From NCBI RefSeq assembly GCF_001598915.1, contig NZ_BDAP01000001.1, positions 1 to 64,000 on the forward strand: a DNA stretch of 64,000 bases, in the 5' to 3' direction. Shown piece after piece: positions 40,572 to 49,625 of the stretch. This DNA comes from Williamsia muralis NBRC 105860 (GTDB lineage Bacteria > Actinomycetota > Actinomycetes > Mycobacteriales > Mycobacteriaceae). Numbering within the stretch: position 1 is the stretch's first letter; the number at the start of each line of letters is the position of its first letter. The notes below the pieces were generated by a model that made no database searches, was not told where the DNA came from, and saw only the letters and a list, made by a program, of their open reading frames with translations. A program made the translations under genes and the position numbers.

Positions 40572-41338
40572 GCACGCCAGAAGATGATGTGGTGGTCCAG
40601 GAAGGCGACGATCTGTTCGTCGACTCACCCGAAGCGATCAGTGAACCATCGGTCGACCTGTCACACTTCGCATTCGACGGATCCGAGCCGGTCGGAACGA
40701 TCAGTGAGGCGCGGATCGACGCCCGCTTCGACGGTGATACTTCGGCTCTGCCTGCGCCGGTCTGTTACGCGCTGCAGGAGTTGGTCGCCGCCGCACACGT
40801 ATCGGCGCGGTCTCGCAACTGGAAGACCATCGAGGTGCACGAGGAGATCATTCGGTCTCGCCTGTCGGAGCTGAATCTCCAGCTTGAGATCAACCGCGAG
40901 CACAAGTATGCGTTCACCCGCCAGGTGTCTGAGAACGACCCGCGGCAGCGGAACATCTTGCGCGCGCAGACACTCACCCTGGCAGCGTCGGTCCTCGCGT
41001 TGTTCCTGCGACAGAAGTACTTGACCAGTGCCGATGAATCGGTGGTCACCGAACGGGGCGAGATCATCGACCACATGCTCACCTACAAGCCGGTGTCCGA
41101 CACCGACGAGGCGGGCTTCATCAAGCGGATCGATGCGGCCATCAATCAGCTCGAATCACGAAAGATCATTCGAGCGTTGCCGGGAACGGACCGGTTTGTG
41201 GTGCACGGGGTGATCGCTTCGCTCCTCGGGCCCGAACAGGTGGCTGCCTACACAGAGGCCTACCGCAGGCTTGCTGGTGAGCACACCGAAGAGGGCACCG
41301 ACCTCACCGAACTCGATGACCAGGAGCGCACGTCATGA
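40568..41338 (+). CDS. jetB: Wadjet JetB / MksE (DUF4194)
   Basis: The 256-residue DUF4194 protein starts at a GTG inside the jetA stop. An acidic N-terminal tail precedes two winged-helix units: CYALQELVAAAHVSARSRNW and EIIRSRLSELNLQLEINREH, then AASVLALFLRQKYLTSADES and FIKRIDAAINQLESRKIIRAL. These are KITE-type subunits that bind the kleisin and regulate the SMC ATPase. It is translationally coupled at both ends; its stop overlaps jetC by 4 bp. Confidence 0.88.
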   Translation: MSTPEDDVVVQEGDDLFVDSPEAISEPSVDLSHFAFDGSEPVGTISEARIDARFDGDTSALPAPVCYALQELVAAAHVSARSRNWKTIEVHEEIIRSRLSELNLQLEINREHKYAFTRQVSENDPRQRNILRAQTLTLAASVLALFLRQKYLTSADESVVTERGEIIDHMLTYKPVSDTDEAGFIKRIDAAINQLESRKIIRALPGTDRFVVHGVIASLLGPEQVAAYTEAYRRLAGEHTEEGTDLTELDDQERTS

Positions 41339-44300
41339 CCGAGATCCTGGAAGTGGACACAGCCGGCGGATCTCGACCGGTTGACCGCGATACGTCATCG
41401 CCACTGGCCGCCCCCGCGGGCAAGCGCACCCTCAATATCGGTCAATTCCGTTTGACCAGACTGCAACTGGTCAACTGGGGGACGTTCGACGGGTACAAGG
41501 ACTACCCGATCGACGAGCGGGGCGTGATGCTCACCGGGCCGTCCGGGTCGGGCAAGTCATCGATGATGGACGGCCATTCGGTGGTGCTGCTGCCCACCTA
41601 CGATCAGGTGTTCAACGCGTCGGCCGATCTGTCCGCGAAGGGTGCGAAGAAGGCGGCTCGGTCGATGGCCGACTACGTGCGCGGCGCGTGGGCGGAGAAC
41701 GACGACCGGTACAACCAATCGCAGGTGCAGTACCTGCGGGCCGATGGTGCCACCTGGTCGGCGATCGCGGCGACCTACGACAACGGCGCAGGGTCTGCCA
41801 CCACCGCGGTGGCGATCAAGTGGTTCCCGGGGTCGGGCACCGACGGCAGTTCACTGCGGTCGTGGTACCAGCTGCATGACGGGAATTTCGACCTGCTCGG
41901 CCTGAACACTTGGGCGCAGAACGGATTCGACATCCGCCGGTACCGGTCGGCCAACCCGACCGTGGAGTGTTTCGATGTGCAGAGCGCCTACCAGGAGGCG
42001 CTGAGGCGACGTGTGGGAATCGGCCAGTCGTCGGCAGCCCTGTCCCTGATGGGCAAGGCGAAGGCCATGAAGAACGTCGGTGACCTCAACCTGTTCATCC
42101 GGACGTACATGCTCGATCGGCCCGACACCTACGCCAAAGCCGAACGGCTGGTGGAGAACTTCACCCAACTCGACGAGGCGTATCAGGCCGCGGCCCGCGC
42201 CAACGCGCAGGAGCAGGTCCTCCGGCCGATCCCGGCGGCATGGGAAACATACTGCAGCGCTGAAGAATCCACCACACGCGCGGGCACGCTGTTGGGTCCG
42301 CCGATGAGGGCCTTCATGCGTGAGCATCGGCTGACGCTCCTGCAACAGCGTCTGGATCAGATCGACGCCGACCGGATGAGGTTGGACAACGAGGTGGCCA
42401 ACTGGGAGAACCTCGCGGACGAACGCGAGGAGCGCCACAGCTCGCTGCGCGACCAATTGACCGCCGAGAAGGGCGAACTGACCACTCTGGAGTCGGAGCT
42501 CAAATCCTTCGAGGCGCAGGTGACGGCCCGTAACCGCGCCTACGAACGGTATGCGACGTTGGTGGGCGGACTGGGGGAGCAGACCCCCGAAACCCAGGAC
42601 GAGTTCGCCGCCCTGCGGATGCGCGCCCCGGAGATCGCAAGGGCGGCAAGAGAAGCCGCCGACAGGTTGGCCACCACGGCACACAGCTTCTTCGCCGCCG
42701 AGACCGATGCCAGGCGCGAGTTCGAGGCGGTTGTGGAAGAGCTGGCGAGCCTGAACACTCGGCGGTCGCTGCTGCCACGCGAAGTGCTGGCACAACGCGA
42801 CGGCATCGCGCAGGCCACCGGGGTCCCGCCCGCCGAACTGCCGTTCGCCGCCGAACTCATCGACGTCGACCCCGCCGCCAAGGATCGCTGGGCCGGGGCC
42901 GCCGAGAGAGTGCTGCGCGGACTGGGCATGACCATGCTGGTGCCGGCTCGGCACCGTACCACCATCGGCGAGTTCGTCAACCGGACCAACATCGGCGGAG
43001 TGCTCGAATACCGCGTCTACCAGGAGGACTCAGCGGTTGCTGCCGACCCGGTTCGCGGTTCGCTCGCCGAGAAACTGATCGTCGACCGGAAACACCCCGC
43101 CGGAGCGTGGCTGGCCACAGTTGTCGCCCACAGCGCTGAACACATCTGCGTTGATCTGCCGTCCCAGCTTGACGAGCACACACTCGCGGTCACCCCGCAG
43201 GGACTGGTGAAGTCGGGCCGCGACCGTTTCCGCAAGGACGACCGGCGTTCGGTGTCCGACCGAACACAGTGGATCCTCGGCTCCAACACCGACGGCAAGC
43301 GCACAGCTCTCGAAGAGCTCAAGGCTGAGCTCGAACTCCGGTATCAGCAGGCGCGGCAGGCGGCTCAGGACAAGCGGGACCTGTTGGAGCAGAACCGCGA
43401 ACGCGCGAAGAACGCCGACGCCCTGACCGGCTACGCGTCGTGGGCCGAGTTGAACTGGTGGTCGTCGCGGCGTGACGCCGACGAACTCAACGCCCGCATC
43501 GATCGCGTTCGCGAAAACCGGGTGGATCTGGCCGAGCTCGAGGAGCAGGTGGAGATTGCCCGGGCCGACTGGCGAGAGGCCGTCGCTCGGGTGGGTGCGC
43601 TGGGCGATCAACTCGGACACATCGGCTCGGACTGGGATCGATGGTTCGCCGAGTTCGAGCAGGTCAAGAACGAGGGCACCAAACTCGACGATTCCGACCG
43701 GGAGTACCTCGCCGAGGTGCTCGCCGAGACGCTCGCCGACGGCGGCAAGACGCTGACCCTGGACAACTACGGCGAGGTGCGGTCTGATCTGCGCAATTCG
43801 CTCGAAGCCGTTGTGGGCAAGGCGAATGCCGAACGTGACGGTGCCGAGAACCGAATTGTCCGCGCCGCCGAGGCCTTCCTGCGGGAATGGCCGGAGGCAG
43901 CATCGAACTTGAGTGCCACGGTGGAGTACGCGTCCGATCTCGTCTCGATTCATCAGAGCCTGGTCGAGCACGGTCTGGCGTCGACACAGCAACGGTTCCG
44001 GCAGCTCATCACCACCGACATCAGTCACTCGGTCTCCAACTTGTACAAGGAGATCGGCGACACCAACAAGCGCATCACACAGGGCATTGCCGAGGTCAAC
44101 ATCGGCCTGCGCAGGGTCGACTTCAACGAGGGCACCTACCTGCAGATCGCGCAGTTGCACAATCCCACTGACGAGTCGCGGGAGTTCGGCAAGATCGTCG
44201 ACGCGATGATCCGCGACGCGCCTGCGGCCAAGTCGGGTGACGGCGCGGTCTTGGCGCGGCAGTTCTACCGCATCCGTGGGCTCGTGGCCCGGCTCACCGG

Positions 44301-44793
44301 CACCGACGCGGAGAACCGCCGCTGGTGCGACAACGTGCTCGACGTCCGCAACAGCTACACCTTCTACGGCAAAGAGCTGAGTTTTGATGCCGCACCGGAC
44401 GATCCGCCCGTGCACACCTACCGCAACACCGCATCCAACTCCGGCGGCGAGCAGGAGAAGCTGGTGGCGTTCTGTCTGGCTGCGGCCCTGAGCTTTTCGC
44501 TGAGCCACGGCGAGGACCATCGTCCGGGTTTTGCGCCACTCATGCTCGACGAGGCGTTCAGTAAGTCCGACGAGACCTTCAGTTCGCAGTCACTCCGCGC
44601 ATTTGAACAGTTCGGGTTCCAGCTGATCATCGCCGCTCCGATTCGTATGGTGGGCATCGTGGAACCGTTCATCGGCCAGGTCATCCTGGTGGACAAGCAG
44701 ATCGGCGACACGGGTGCCCGATCGGATGCACGCGCGGCCACGTTCGGAGAGTTGGCGAAGGCGCGGGCGTCGTCGGGCCGACGCGAATCATGA
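41335..44793 (+). CDS. jetC: Wadjet JetC / MksB SMC-like ATPase
   Basis: This 1152-residue MukB/SbcC-like ATPase has an N-terminal head with Walker A GPSGSGKS (residues 68-75). Long coiled-coil stretches (LRDQLTAEKGELTTLESELK; DLAELEEQVEIARADW) flank a central hinge-like globular region. The C-terminal head has the ABC signature NSGGEQEKL (about 1035) and Walker B FAPLMLDEAF with D1072/E1073. All ATPase residues are intact, so the complex should be active in DNA loop extrusion. The last four bases are the start of an AlkZ-like gene rather than the usual jetD. Confidence 0.92.
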   Translation: MTEILEVDTAGGSRPVDRDTSSPLAAPAGKRTLNIGQFRLTRLQLVNWGTFDGYKDYPIDERGVMLTGPSGSGKSSMMDGHSVVLLPTYDQVFNASADLSAKGAKKAARSMADYVRGAWAENDDRYNQSQVQYLRADGATWSAIAATYDNGAGSATTAVAIKWFPGSGTDGSSLRSWYQLHDGNFDLLGLNTWAQNGFDIRRYRSANPTVECFDVQSAYQEALRRRVGIGQSSAALSLMGKAKAMKNVGDLNLFIRTYMLDRPDTYAKAERLVENFTQLDEAYQAAARANAQEQVLRPIPAAWETYCSAEESTTRAGTLLGPPMRAFMREHRLTLLQQRLDQIDADRMRLDNEVANWENLADEREERHSSLRDQLTAEKGELTTLESELKSFEAQVTARNRAYERYATLVGGLGEQTPETQDEFAALRMRAPEIARAAREAADRLATTAHSFFAAETDARREFEAVVEELASLNTRRSLLPREVLAQRDGIAQATGVPPAELPFAAELIDVDPAAKDRWAGAAERVLRGLGMTMLVPARHRTTIGEFVNRTNIGGVLEYRVYQEDSAVAADPVRGSLAEKLIVDRKHPAGAWLATVVAHSAEHICVDLPSQLDEHTLAVTPQGLVKSGRDRFRKDDRRSVSDRTQWILGSNTDGKRTALEELKAELELRYQQARQAAQDKRDLLEQNRERAKNADALTGYASWAELNWWSSRRDADELNARIDRVRENRVDLAELEEQVEIARADWREAVARVGALGDQLGHIGSDWDRWFAEFEQVKNEGTKLDDSDREYLAEVLAETLADGGKTLTLDNYGEVRSDLRNSLEAVVGKANAERDGAENRIVRAAEAFLREWPEAASNLSATVEYASDLVSIHQSLVEHGLASTQQRFRQLITTDISHSVSNLYKEIGDTNKRITQGIAEVNIGLRRVDFNEGTYLQIAQLHNPTDESREFGKIVDAMIRDAPAAKSGDGAVLARQFYRIRGLVARLTGTDAENRRWCDNVLDVRNSYTFYGKELSFDAAPDDPPVHTYRNTASNSGGEQEKLVAFCLAAALSFSLSHGEDHRPGFAPLMLDEAFSKSDETFSSQSLRAFEQFGFQLIIAAPIRMVGIVEPFIGQVILVDKQIGDTGARSDARAATFGELAKARASSGRRES

Positions 44794-45872
44794 GCACGAC
44801 GTTGTCGATGCGGCAATGGAACCGCACGCTCCTGCAGCGCCAGCATCTACTCGAAAGAGTGGACGAAGACGTTCTCGAGGTGCTCGACCGTTGCGTCGGT
44901 CTGCAGTCGCAGGACCCGAGGTGCGCGTTCTACGGCCTCTGGTCACGAATCGCCGACTTCGACCCCGTTGATCTCGATCAGCTGATGGCTGAACGCGAGG
45001 TGGTGCGAATTGCTCTGCTGCGCAGCACCGTGTTCCTCATCGACAGTGAGGATGCGCGATGGATCCGGCCGCTCTCCCAGCCTCTGATGGACAAGGTGTT
45101 GCGGTCGAACCACTACAAGCTGATCGGCGATGCCGATCCCGCTCAGGTGGTGGACTACGGACGAGAATTGTTGCGCGGCAATCAAATGACCGTCAAGGAC
45201 CTCAAAACGGCGTTGTCGGAGCGCTGGCCGACAGCAGACGCGTCGTCCCTGGTGACGGTGGTGCGCTGCCTGGAGTCGCTGGTTCAAGTGCCTCCCCGGG
45301 GCACGTGGCGAGGTTCTGCGACCACGACCTATCAACTGTTCGACGACTGGTGCGGGGCAGGCGAACCCGCCGTGACCGGGGACGAGGCCATCGCCGATCT
45401 GGTCCGGCTCTACCTGCGTGGGTTCGGCCCGGCATCGATCAACGGCATCCAGACATGGTCGGGGATAACCGGTCTGCGCCCGATCGTCGAGGCGATGGAA
45501 GCGGACTGGGAGCTCGCGAAGCTGCAGGGGCCCGACGGCGAGGAACTCTTCGACATCGAAGGCCTGGCGCCGGCCGACGAGGGGGTCGATGCCCCCGCCC
45601 GTCTGGTTGCGCCCTTCGACAACATCGTGCTGGCCCAGGGCGCCGATCGGCGACGGGTGATCGACGACGAGGTGTTCAAGAAGACAGCTACGCCCAACGG
45701 CCGTTCCCCCGGGTTTGTTCTCGTCGACGGTCGGGTGGCGGGTATCTGGAATCCCCGCAATGACGGCAAGCGAATCACGGTGGAGGTCGAGTACCTGCTG
45801 AAGGTGTCCGCAGCGGATCGCCGCGCAGTCGATCGCGAGCGCGATCAGCTGATCGAGTTCTGCAACTCATGA
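44790..45872 (+). CDS. AlkZ/YcaQ-like winged-helix (HTH_42) DNA glycosylase-type protein
   Basis: The 360-residue protein begins in the jetC stop (ATGA overlap). It belongs to the HTH_42 superfamily: LSMRQWNRTLLQRQHLLER, then CVGLQSQDPRCAFYGLWSRI, RIALLRSTVFLIDSEDARW, LYLRGFGPASINGIQTWSGI and VAPFDNIVLAQ...R, as in AlkZ. Gln39 and Gln41 match the catalytic Q-x-Q of AlkZ, which unhooks interstrand crosslinks and removes bulky N-alkyl adducts. Winged helices bind DNA. Position and coupling imply that it works with the Jet SMC complex in place of the JetD nuclease; that link is inference. AraC follows 58 bp later. Confidence 0.82.
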   Translation: MSTTLSMRQWNRTLLQRQHLLERVDEDVLEVLDRCVGLQSQDPRCAFYGLWSRIADFDPVDLDQLMAEREVVRIALLRSTVFLIDSEDARWIRPLSQPLMDKVLRSNHYKLIGDADPAQVVDYGRELLRGNQMTVKDLKTALSERWPTADASSLVTVVRCLESLVQVPPRGTWRGSATTTYQLFDDWCGAGEPAVTGDEAIADLVRLYLRGFGPASINGIQTWSGITGLRPIVEAMEADWELAKLQGPDGEELFDIEGLAPADEGVDAPARLVAPFDNIVLAQGADRRRVIDDEVFKKTATPNGRSPGFVLVDGRVAGIWNPRNDGKRITVEVEYLLKVSAADRRAVDRERDQLIEFCNS

Positions 45873-45930
45873 ACACCTCACGCCGCACCTGCGGTCACCT
45901 TCGCTCAGATCTGCACCTGGCCCGGCTGCC

Positions 45931-46770
45931 ATGACCATCCAGGATCTGCCGCCCGGTACGGCGAAGGCACGTCGGCGCCCCGACGCCCCGGTTGCGGAAG
46001 CGGTCGACAAACGAATGCTCCCGGTTTACGAGGCTGGTGCCATCGACGTCCCGTTTGTGATCGCCGGCAACTACGAGGTGATGGCGCGTAACACCTTCTG
46101 GGAGGAGCACTCCCATCCCACGCATGAGCTGCTCTGGACGGAGCGGGGAGCGTCGACGGCCACCATCGGATCACGGATCTGGGCGATTACGCCGTCTGTG
46201 GGTCTGTGGGTGCCGGCGGGCGTACGACATTCGGGATGGACACCGGAGGGCATCACCTTGCGGGCCGCGCAGTTCAGTTTCCGTGCGGCTCCGTCGATCT
46301 CGGCCGAGCCGGTGGCGGTGGAGATGTCCACGTTGCTGTTGTTGCTGCTCGATCGGCTGACGGTCGACGGGCTGGACCTCGCCTCGCGGACGGCGACAGA
46401 GGCGATGGTGCTCGACGTGCTGGCCCCCGCGAGGCACGAGGTGTCGCTGCGAGTGCCGACGGCGGCGCTGCTGTCGCCGATCGTCGCGGCGATTCGGGCC
46501 GACCCCAGCGATTCGACCACGTTGGCGCAGTGGGCGGTTCGACTCGGTGTCAGCACCCGCACCATCACCAGGGTCTTCCACGCCGAAACCGGTGTCGGGT
46601 TCAGTCGATGGATCGCGACGGCGCGAGCCCAGCACGCCATCGAGTTACTGGCCCGGGGCGAGGCGATTGACGAGGTCGCCTATTGCGTCGGCTACCGGTC
46701 GGCGAGCGCATTCGGCACGGCCTTTCGGCGGGTCACCGGGATGAGCCCAGGGCGATTCCGGGCCCACTGA
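45931..46770 (+). CDS. AraC-family transcriptional regulator
   Basis: The 279-residue regulator has an N-terminal cupin ligand domain (NTFWEEHSHPTHELLWTERG; WVPAGVRHSGWTPEG) and a C-terminal double helix-turn-helix (LAQWAVRLGVSTRTITRVF; IDEVAYCVGYRSASAFGTAFRRVTGMSPGRF). The target is unknown. It follows the Jet operon on the same strand but 58 bp away without overlap, so membership is doubtful. It is convergent with an SDR gene behind a terminator hairpin. Confidence 0.88.
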   Translation: MTIQDLPPGTAKARRRPDAPVAEAVDKRMLPVYEAGAIDVPFVIAGNYEVMARNTFWEEHSHPTHELLWTERGASTATIGSRIWAITPSVGLWVPAGVRHSGWTPEGITLRAAQFSFRAAPSISAEPVAVEMSTLLLLLLDRLTVDGLDLASRTATEAMVLDVLAPARHEVSLRVPTAALLSPIVAAIRADPSDSTTLAQWAVRLGVSTRTITRVFHAETGVGFSRWIATARAQHAIELLARGEAIDEVAYCVGYRSASAFGTAFRRVTGMSPGRFRAH

Positions 46771-46798
46771 CAGCGGTACGCGTCAACTGACTGTGGGA

Positions 46799-46828
46799 GG
46801 CCGAACGAGAGGTTGTTCCCGTTCGGCC
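46799..46828. terminator. bidirectional terminator hairpin
   Basis: GGCCGAACG (46799-46807) pairs with CGTTCGGCC (46820-46828), and flanking GTGGG/CCCAC can extend the stem. It lies between the convergent AraC and SDR genes. Confidence 0.7.
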
Positions 46829-46846
46829 GGGCCCACTCCGGTTCTG

Positions 46847-47587
46847 TCAGTGTGCTTGTGCCAGAGCAACGGCGTCGGGGCCGGCGGGGAAGCGCAGGGT
46901 GCCTGTGGTGTCGTGGACAGCGCGCCAGACTGTCTCGGCGACGTCGAGAGGCGTGGTGACATTGCCCTGCACGCTGAAGGCCTCCAAGATCGGGCCGGCG
47001 AAGTCGGCGTACGTGTCGGGGAGGAAGCCGCTGATGTCTCCGCCGTTGGCTGTGAACTGGGTTGTAGGGCAGTAGCCGGGCTGGACGAGTTTGGCTCGGA
47101 CGTCGAACGCGGCAAGTTCGAGTGCCAGCGACGCCGTGAAGCCTTCGACGGCCATTTTGCTCGCCTTGTACATCGCTGTGAGCGGCATCGCGCCCAGGAC
47201 GACGCTGGAGCTCACGTTGACCACAACGCCCGAGCGCCGTTGGCGGAACTGGGGGATGACTGCTTTGGTCGTGGCCATGACGGCGAAGGTGTTCGTCTCG
47301 AACAATTCGCGCGCTTTGTCCACCGGAGTGGCCTCGACCACGCCGATAGATCCGATTCCGGCGTTGTTGACCAGGACGTCGATGGGGCCCGCCTCGGCGA
47401 ACGCGGCGGCGATGCTGTCGGCGTCTGTCACGTCGAGCGGCAGGATGTTGATGCGGTCGGATGCTGGAAGGATGTCCTCGCGGGGTGTGCGCATCGTGGC
47501 GATGACGTTCCACCCTTGCGAGTGGAAGTAGCGGGCGGTCTCGAGGCCGTATCCGGAGGAGGCTCCGGTGATCAGGATTGTTTTCAT
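46847..47587 (-). CDS. short-chain dehydrogenase/reductase
   Basis: From the ATG at 47587 the 246-residue protein has the SDR motifs ILITGASSGYGLETARYF, VLVNNAGIGSIG, catalytic Ser in NVSSSVVLGAM and YKASK as the Tyr-Lys pair. The long C-terminal region fits oxidoreductases of the DltE/retinol-dehydrogenase-like group. It is divergent from an AraC regulator with direct repeats between them, suggesting that the regulator controls it. Confidence 0.87.
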   Translation of the reverse strand: MKTILITGASSGYGLETARYFHSQGWNVIATMRTPREDILPASDRINILPLDVTDADSIAAAFAEAGPIDVLVNNAGIGSIGVVEATPVDKARELFETNTFAVMATTKAVIPQFRQRRSGVVVNVSSSVVLGAMPLTAMYKASKMAVEGFTASLALELAAFDVRAKLVQPGYCPTTQFTANGGDISGFLPDTYADFAGPILEAFSVQGNVTTPLDVAETVWRAVHDTTGTLRFPAGPDAVALAQAH

Positions 47588-47623
47588 GTCTTCGACACTA
47601 GTGCTGCTAAACAGGACCATCTA

Positions 47624-47648
47624 TAGTTTATGGCCCGAAGTAGTTTAT
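47624..47648. promoter_or_regulatory. direct-repeat AraC operator candidate
   Basis: TAGTTTAT occurs at 47624-47631 and again at 47641-47648, 17 bp apart start to start, in the 109-bp divergent region between the SDR and AraC genes. Spaced direct half-sites are typical for AraC-family binding. Confidence 0.5.
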
Positions 47649-47696
47649 TGATAGTCCGGTTTCTCGCGAGAATGCCGCAGCCCCATGGGAGTCCCG

Positions 47697-48626
47697 ATGA
47701 CCGATCCTCTATCCGAAGTCGTGCAGATGCTGCGGCCTCAGGGGGTGTTCTCCAAGCGCATCTCCGGGGCCGGCGCGTGGGGCGTCCGCTACACAGCATT
47801 CGGTCAGCCCGGGTTCTGCATTGTGCTGGGGGGCAGCTGCCGACTGGCGGTGGCCAACGAGCCCGAGATCGTCCTGGAGCAAGGCGATTTTGTTCTGCTG
47901 CCGACCACTCCAGCGTTCGACTTCACGGGATTTCACGACGTGGAGCCCGTCCTGATGGACCCGCGCGAGATGACCGGCGACGACTTGGATGTGGACTACT
48001 CAGACGGGCAGGAACCCGAGGTACGGATTCTGGGAGGCAGCTTCGTGTTCGACTCGCCGGACGCGACGCTCTTGAGTTCGTTGCTCCCGGCGGTCGTGCA
48101 CGTGCGTGGAGTCGAACGGTTTGAGCCGCTGGTCTCGCTCGTGGCCGACGAAGCCCTGCACGAGCGACCGGGGCGTGAGCTGGTGCTGGCCCGGCTCGTC
48201 GAGGTACTACTCGTCGAAGCACTGCGGACGACGGTCACCTCACAGACGCCCCCTGGACTGCTCCGCGGCCTGGCTGACCGCAAACTCGCCCCCGCCGTCC
48301 ATCAGATGCATGAGCATGTCGACAAGCCTTGGACGGTCGCTCAATTGAGCAAGGTCGCGACCTTGTCGCGATCTGCGTTCTTCGACAGGTTCACTCGACA
48401 TGTGGGGATGCCTCCCATGGAGTACCTGATGGCATGGCGGATGGCGGTGGCACGCGATCTCCTCCGCAATGACGACCTGGGAATAGACGAGGTGGGGCGT
48501 CGGGTCGGCTACGGCTCAGCCAGCGCATTCAGCACCGCATTCAGCAGGTACACGGGCGAATCTCCCAGTAGCTATGCCCGCAGATCCTTTCGCAGCAAGC
48601 CGGTAGCGAGATTGAACGCGGGCTGA
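47697..48626 (+). CDS. AraC-family regulator with cupin_6 domain
   Basis: The 309-residue protein starts at the ATG at 47697 with GGGAG 5 bp upstream. The N-terminal cupin_6 domain (GVRYTAFGQPGFCIVLGGSC; EQGDFVLLPTTPAFDF) is followed by two helix-turn-helix units: WTVAQLSKVATLSRSAFFDR and IDEVGRRVGYGSASAFSTAF. This architecture is common in activators sitting beside the oxidoreductase they induce, here the divergent SDR gene. Confidence 0.9.
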   Translation: MTDPLSEVVQMLRPQGVFSKRISGAGAWGVRYTAFGQPGFCIVLGGSCRLAVANEPEIVLEQGDFVLLPTTPAFDFTGFHDVEPVLMDPREMTGDDLDVDYSDGQEPEVRILGGSFVFDSPDATLLSSLLPAVVHVRGVERFEPLVSLVADEALHERPGRELVLARLVEVLLVEALRTTVTSQTPPGLLRGLADRKLAPAVHQMHEHVDKPWTVAQLSKVATLSRSAFFDRFTRHVGMPPMEYLMAWRMAVARDLLRNDDLGIDEVGRRVGYGSASAFSTAFSRYTGESPSSYARRSFRSKPVARLNAG

Positions 48627-48750
48627 GCTTGTCGCCTACTCGGGAATGGCGGCGTGTCGGGATAGTCCATGCGGTGACGCCCGGATCCGTTGTGGCAGGC
48701 GCGACTTGACTGGTGACTTGTCAGAGTGAATCGCGTTGCCGCGACACCCT

Positions 48751-49032
48751 TTACGAGTCCTTCTTGCCCCAGCGTCCTAGCGCATCGATCGCTTCGCGCA
48801 AGGCCAGCCCGCGATCGGTCAACGCGTAAGCCCGGGTGTTGTGCCGGAGGGGAAGACGGGTCAGTACGCCGGCCGCTTCGAGCTCACGTAGGCGGGTTGC
48901 GAGCATGTTCGTCGGGACGCCGAGGTCGCGCTGCAGATCGCCGTACCGCTGTGGCCCGTCAAGCAGCCGCTCCACGATGAGCAGGGCCCACCGTGCTCCG
49001 ATGATGTCGAGGGCAGCGGCGAGGTCGCTCAC
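48751..49032 (-). CDS. HxlR-family winged-helix regulator
   Basis: This 93-residue protein begins at a GTG overlapping the VOC gene stop (GTGA). The HxlR core is ALDIIGARWALLIVERLLDG, RYGDLQRDLGVPTNMLATRL and LRELEAAGVLTRL, with YALTDRGLALREAI. No N-terminal Cys is present, so it is probably not a thiol-redox sensor of the YodB/HypR type. It likely represses its own operon through the palindrome upstream of the VOC gene. Confidence 0.88.
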   Translation of the reverse strand: MSDLAAALDIIGARWALLIVERLLDGPQRYGDLQRDLGVPTNMLATRLRELEAAGVLTRLPLRHNTRAYALTDRGLALREAIDALGRWGKKDS

Positions 49033-49433
49033 GTGGCCGGATCGGCGTCCGGCTTCATCCAGAACGGCGAGTAGTGGTAGCCGTCGAGATCGTCGAACTG
49101 GCGCTGGTACATGAAGGGATAGTCGTCGGTGTCACCGATTCGCCCGCCGGCCGCGGCGGCGCGCTCGACGAGGTCATCGACCGCCTGGCGGCTGTCGAGG
49201 TCGAACGAAACCGTGACCTTCGAGGGGGTTTGGGGTCCGCCGACAAGCTCCTCGACACCGCCGACGCTCGCGTACATCTCGCGGCTGCCGAGCATTACGT
49301 ACTGCTCGGGAGCAATCGCGAAGCACGACACGTTGTGGTCGGACATTTCGGCGTTCAGGGTCCATCCGAGGGCCGTGTAGAAGGCGGTCGTGCGTTCGAC
49401 GTTCTCGACGGGGCAGGTGATGAAGAGGCTCAT
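49029..49433 (-). CDS. VOC (glyoxalase/bleomycin-resistance fold) protein
   Basis: From the ATG at 49433 the 134-residue protein is a single VOC unit: MSLFITCPVENVERTTAFY, then LGWTLNAEMSDHN, MLGSREMYAS, and FDDLDGYHYSPFWMKP near the end. It resembles the YglI/PhnB-like extradiol group rather than true glyoxalase I. Its role may be binding or inactivating a small electrophile sensed by the HxlR protein. A promoter and palindrome lie immediately upstream, and the transcript may be leaderless. Confidence 0.85.
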   Translation of the reverse strand: MSLFITCPVENVERTTAFYTALGWTLNAEMSDHNVSCFAIAPEQYVMLGSREMYASVGGVEELVGGPQTPSKVTVSFDLDSRQAVDDLVERAAAAGGRIGDTDDYPFMYQRQFDDLDGYHYSPFWMKPDADPAT

Positions 49434-49442
49434 GAGAACCAT

Positions 49443-49459
49443 ACTTGCAAAATGCAAGT
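49443..49459 (-). promoter_or_regulatory. HxlR operator within VOC-hxlR promoter
   Basis: ACTTGCA-AAA-TGCAAGT is a perfect 17-bp inverted repeat. Read on the minus strand, TTGACG is followed 17 bp later by AAGTAT, with the palindrome filling the spacer. The predicted transcript start is within a few bases of the ATG at 49433. Confidence 0.65.
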
Positions 49460-49625
49460 GAGCCGTCAAGGGTTCCAACCTCGCGCTCTCGCCGAGCTGT
49501 GTTGGTGGAGCGCTTATGTTTTGGCTGAATCCCGGAGGGAGGGCGAACCCCAGCGGCCGTCATGACGCGGGAGTCTGCGCGGGAGTAGCGAATAGTCCGC
49601 GGCAGGCGGCATACGGCAGGTTGCG

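Noticed and set aside
43030-44520. 496-codon open frame antisense to jetC
   Set aside because: It is a shadow of jetC, which has intact ATPase motifs.
45931-46770. AraC gene as a fifth member of the Jet operon
   Set aside because: A 58-bp gap, no overlap and a standard regulator with no known link to SMC defence systems make membership unsupported.
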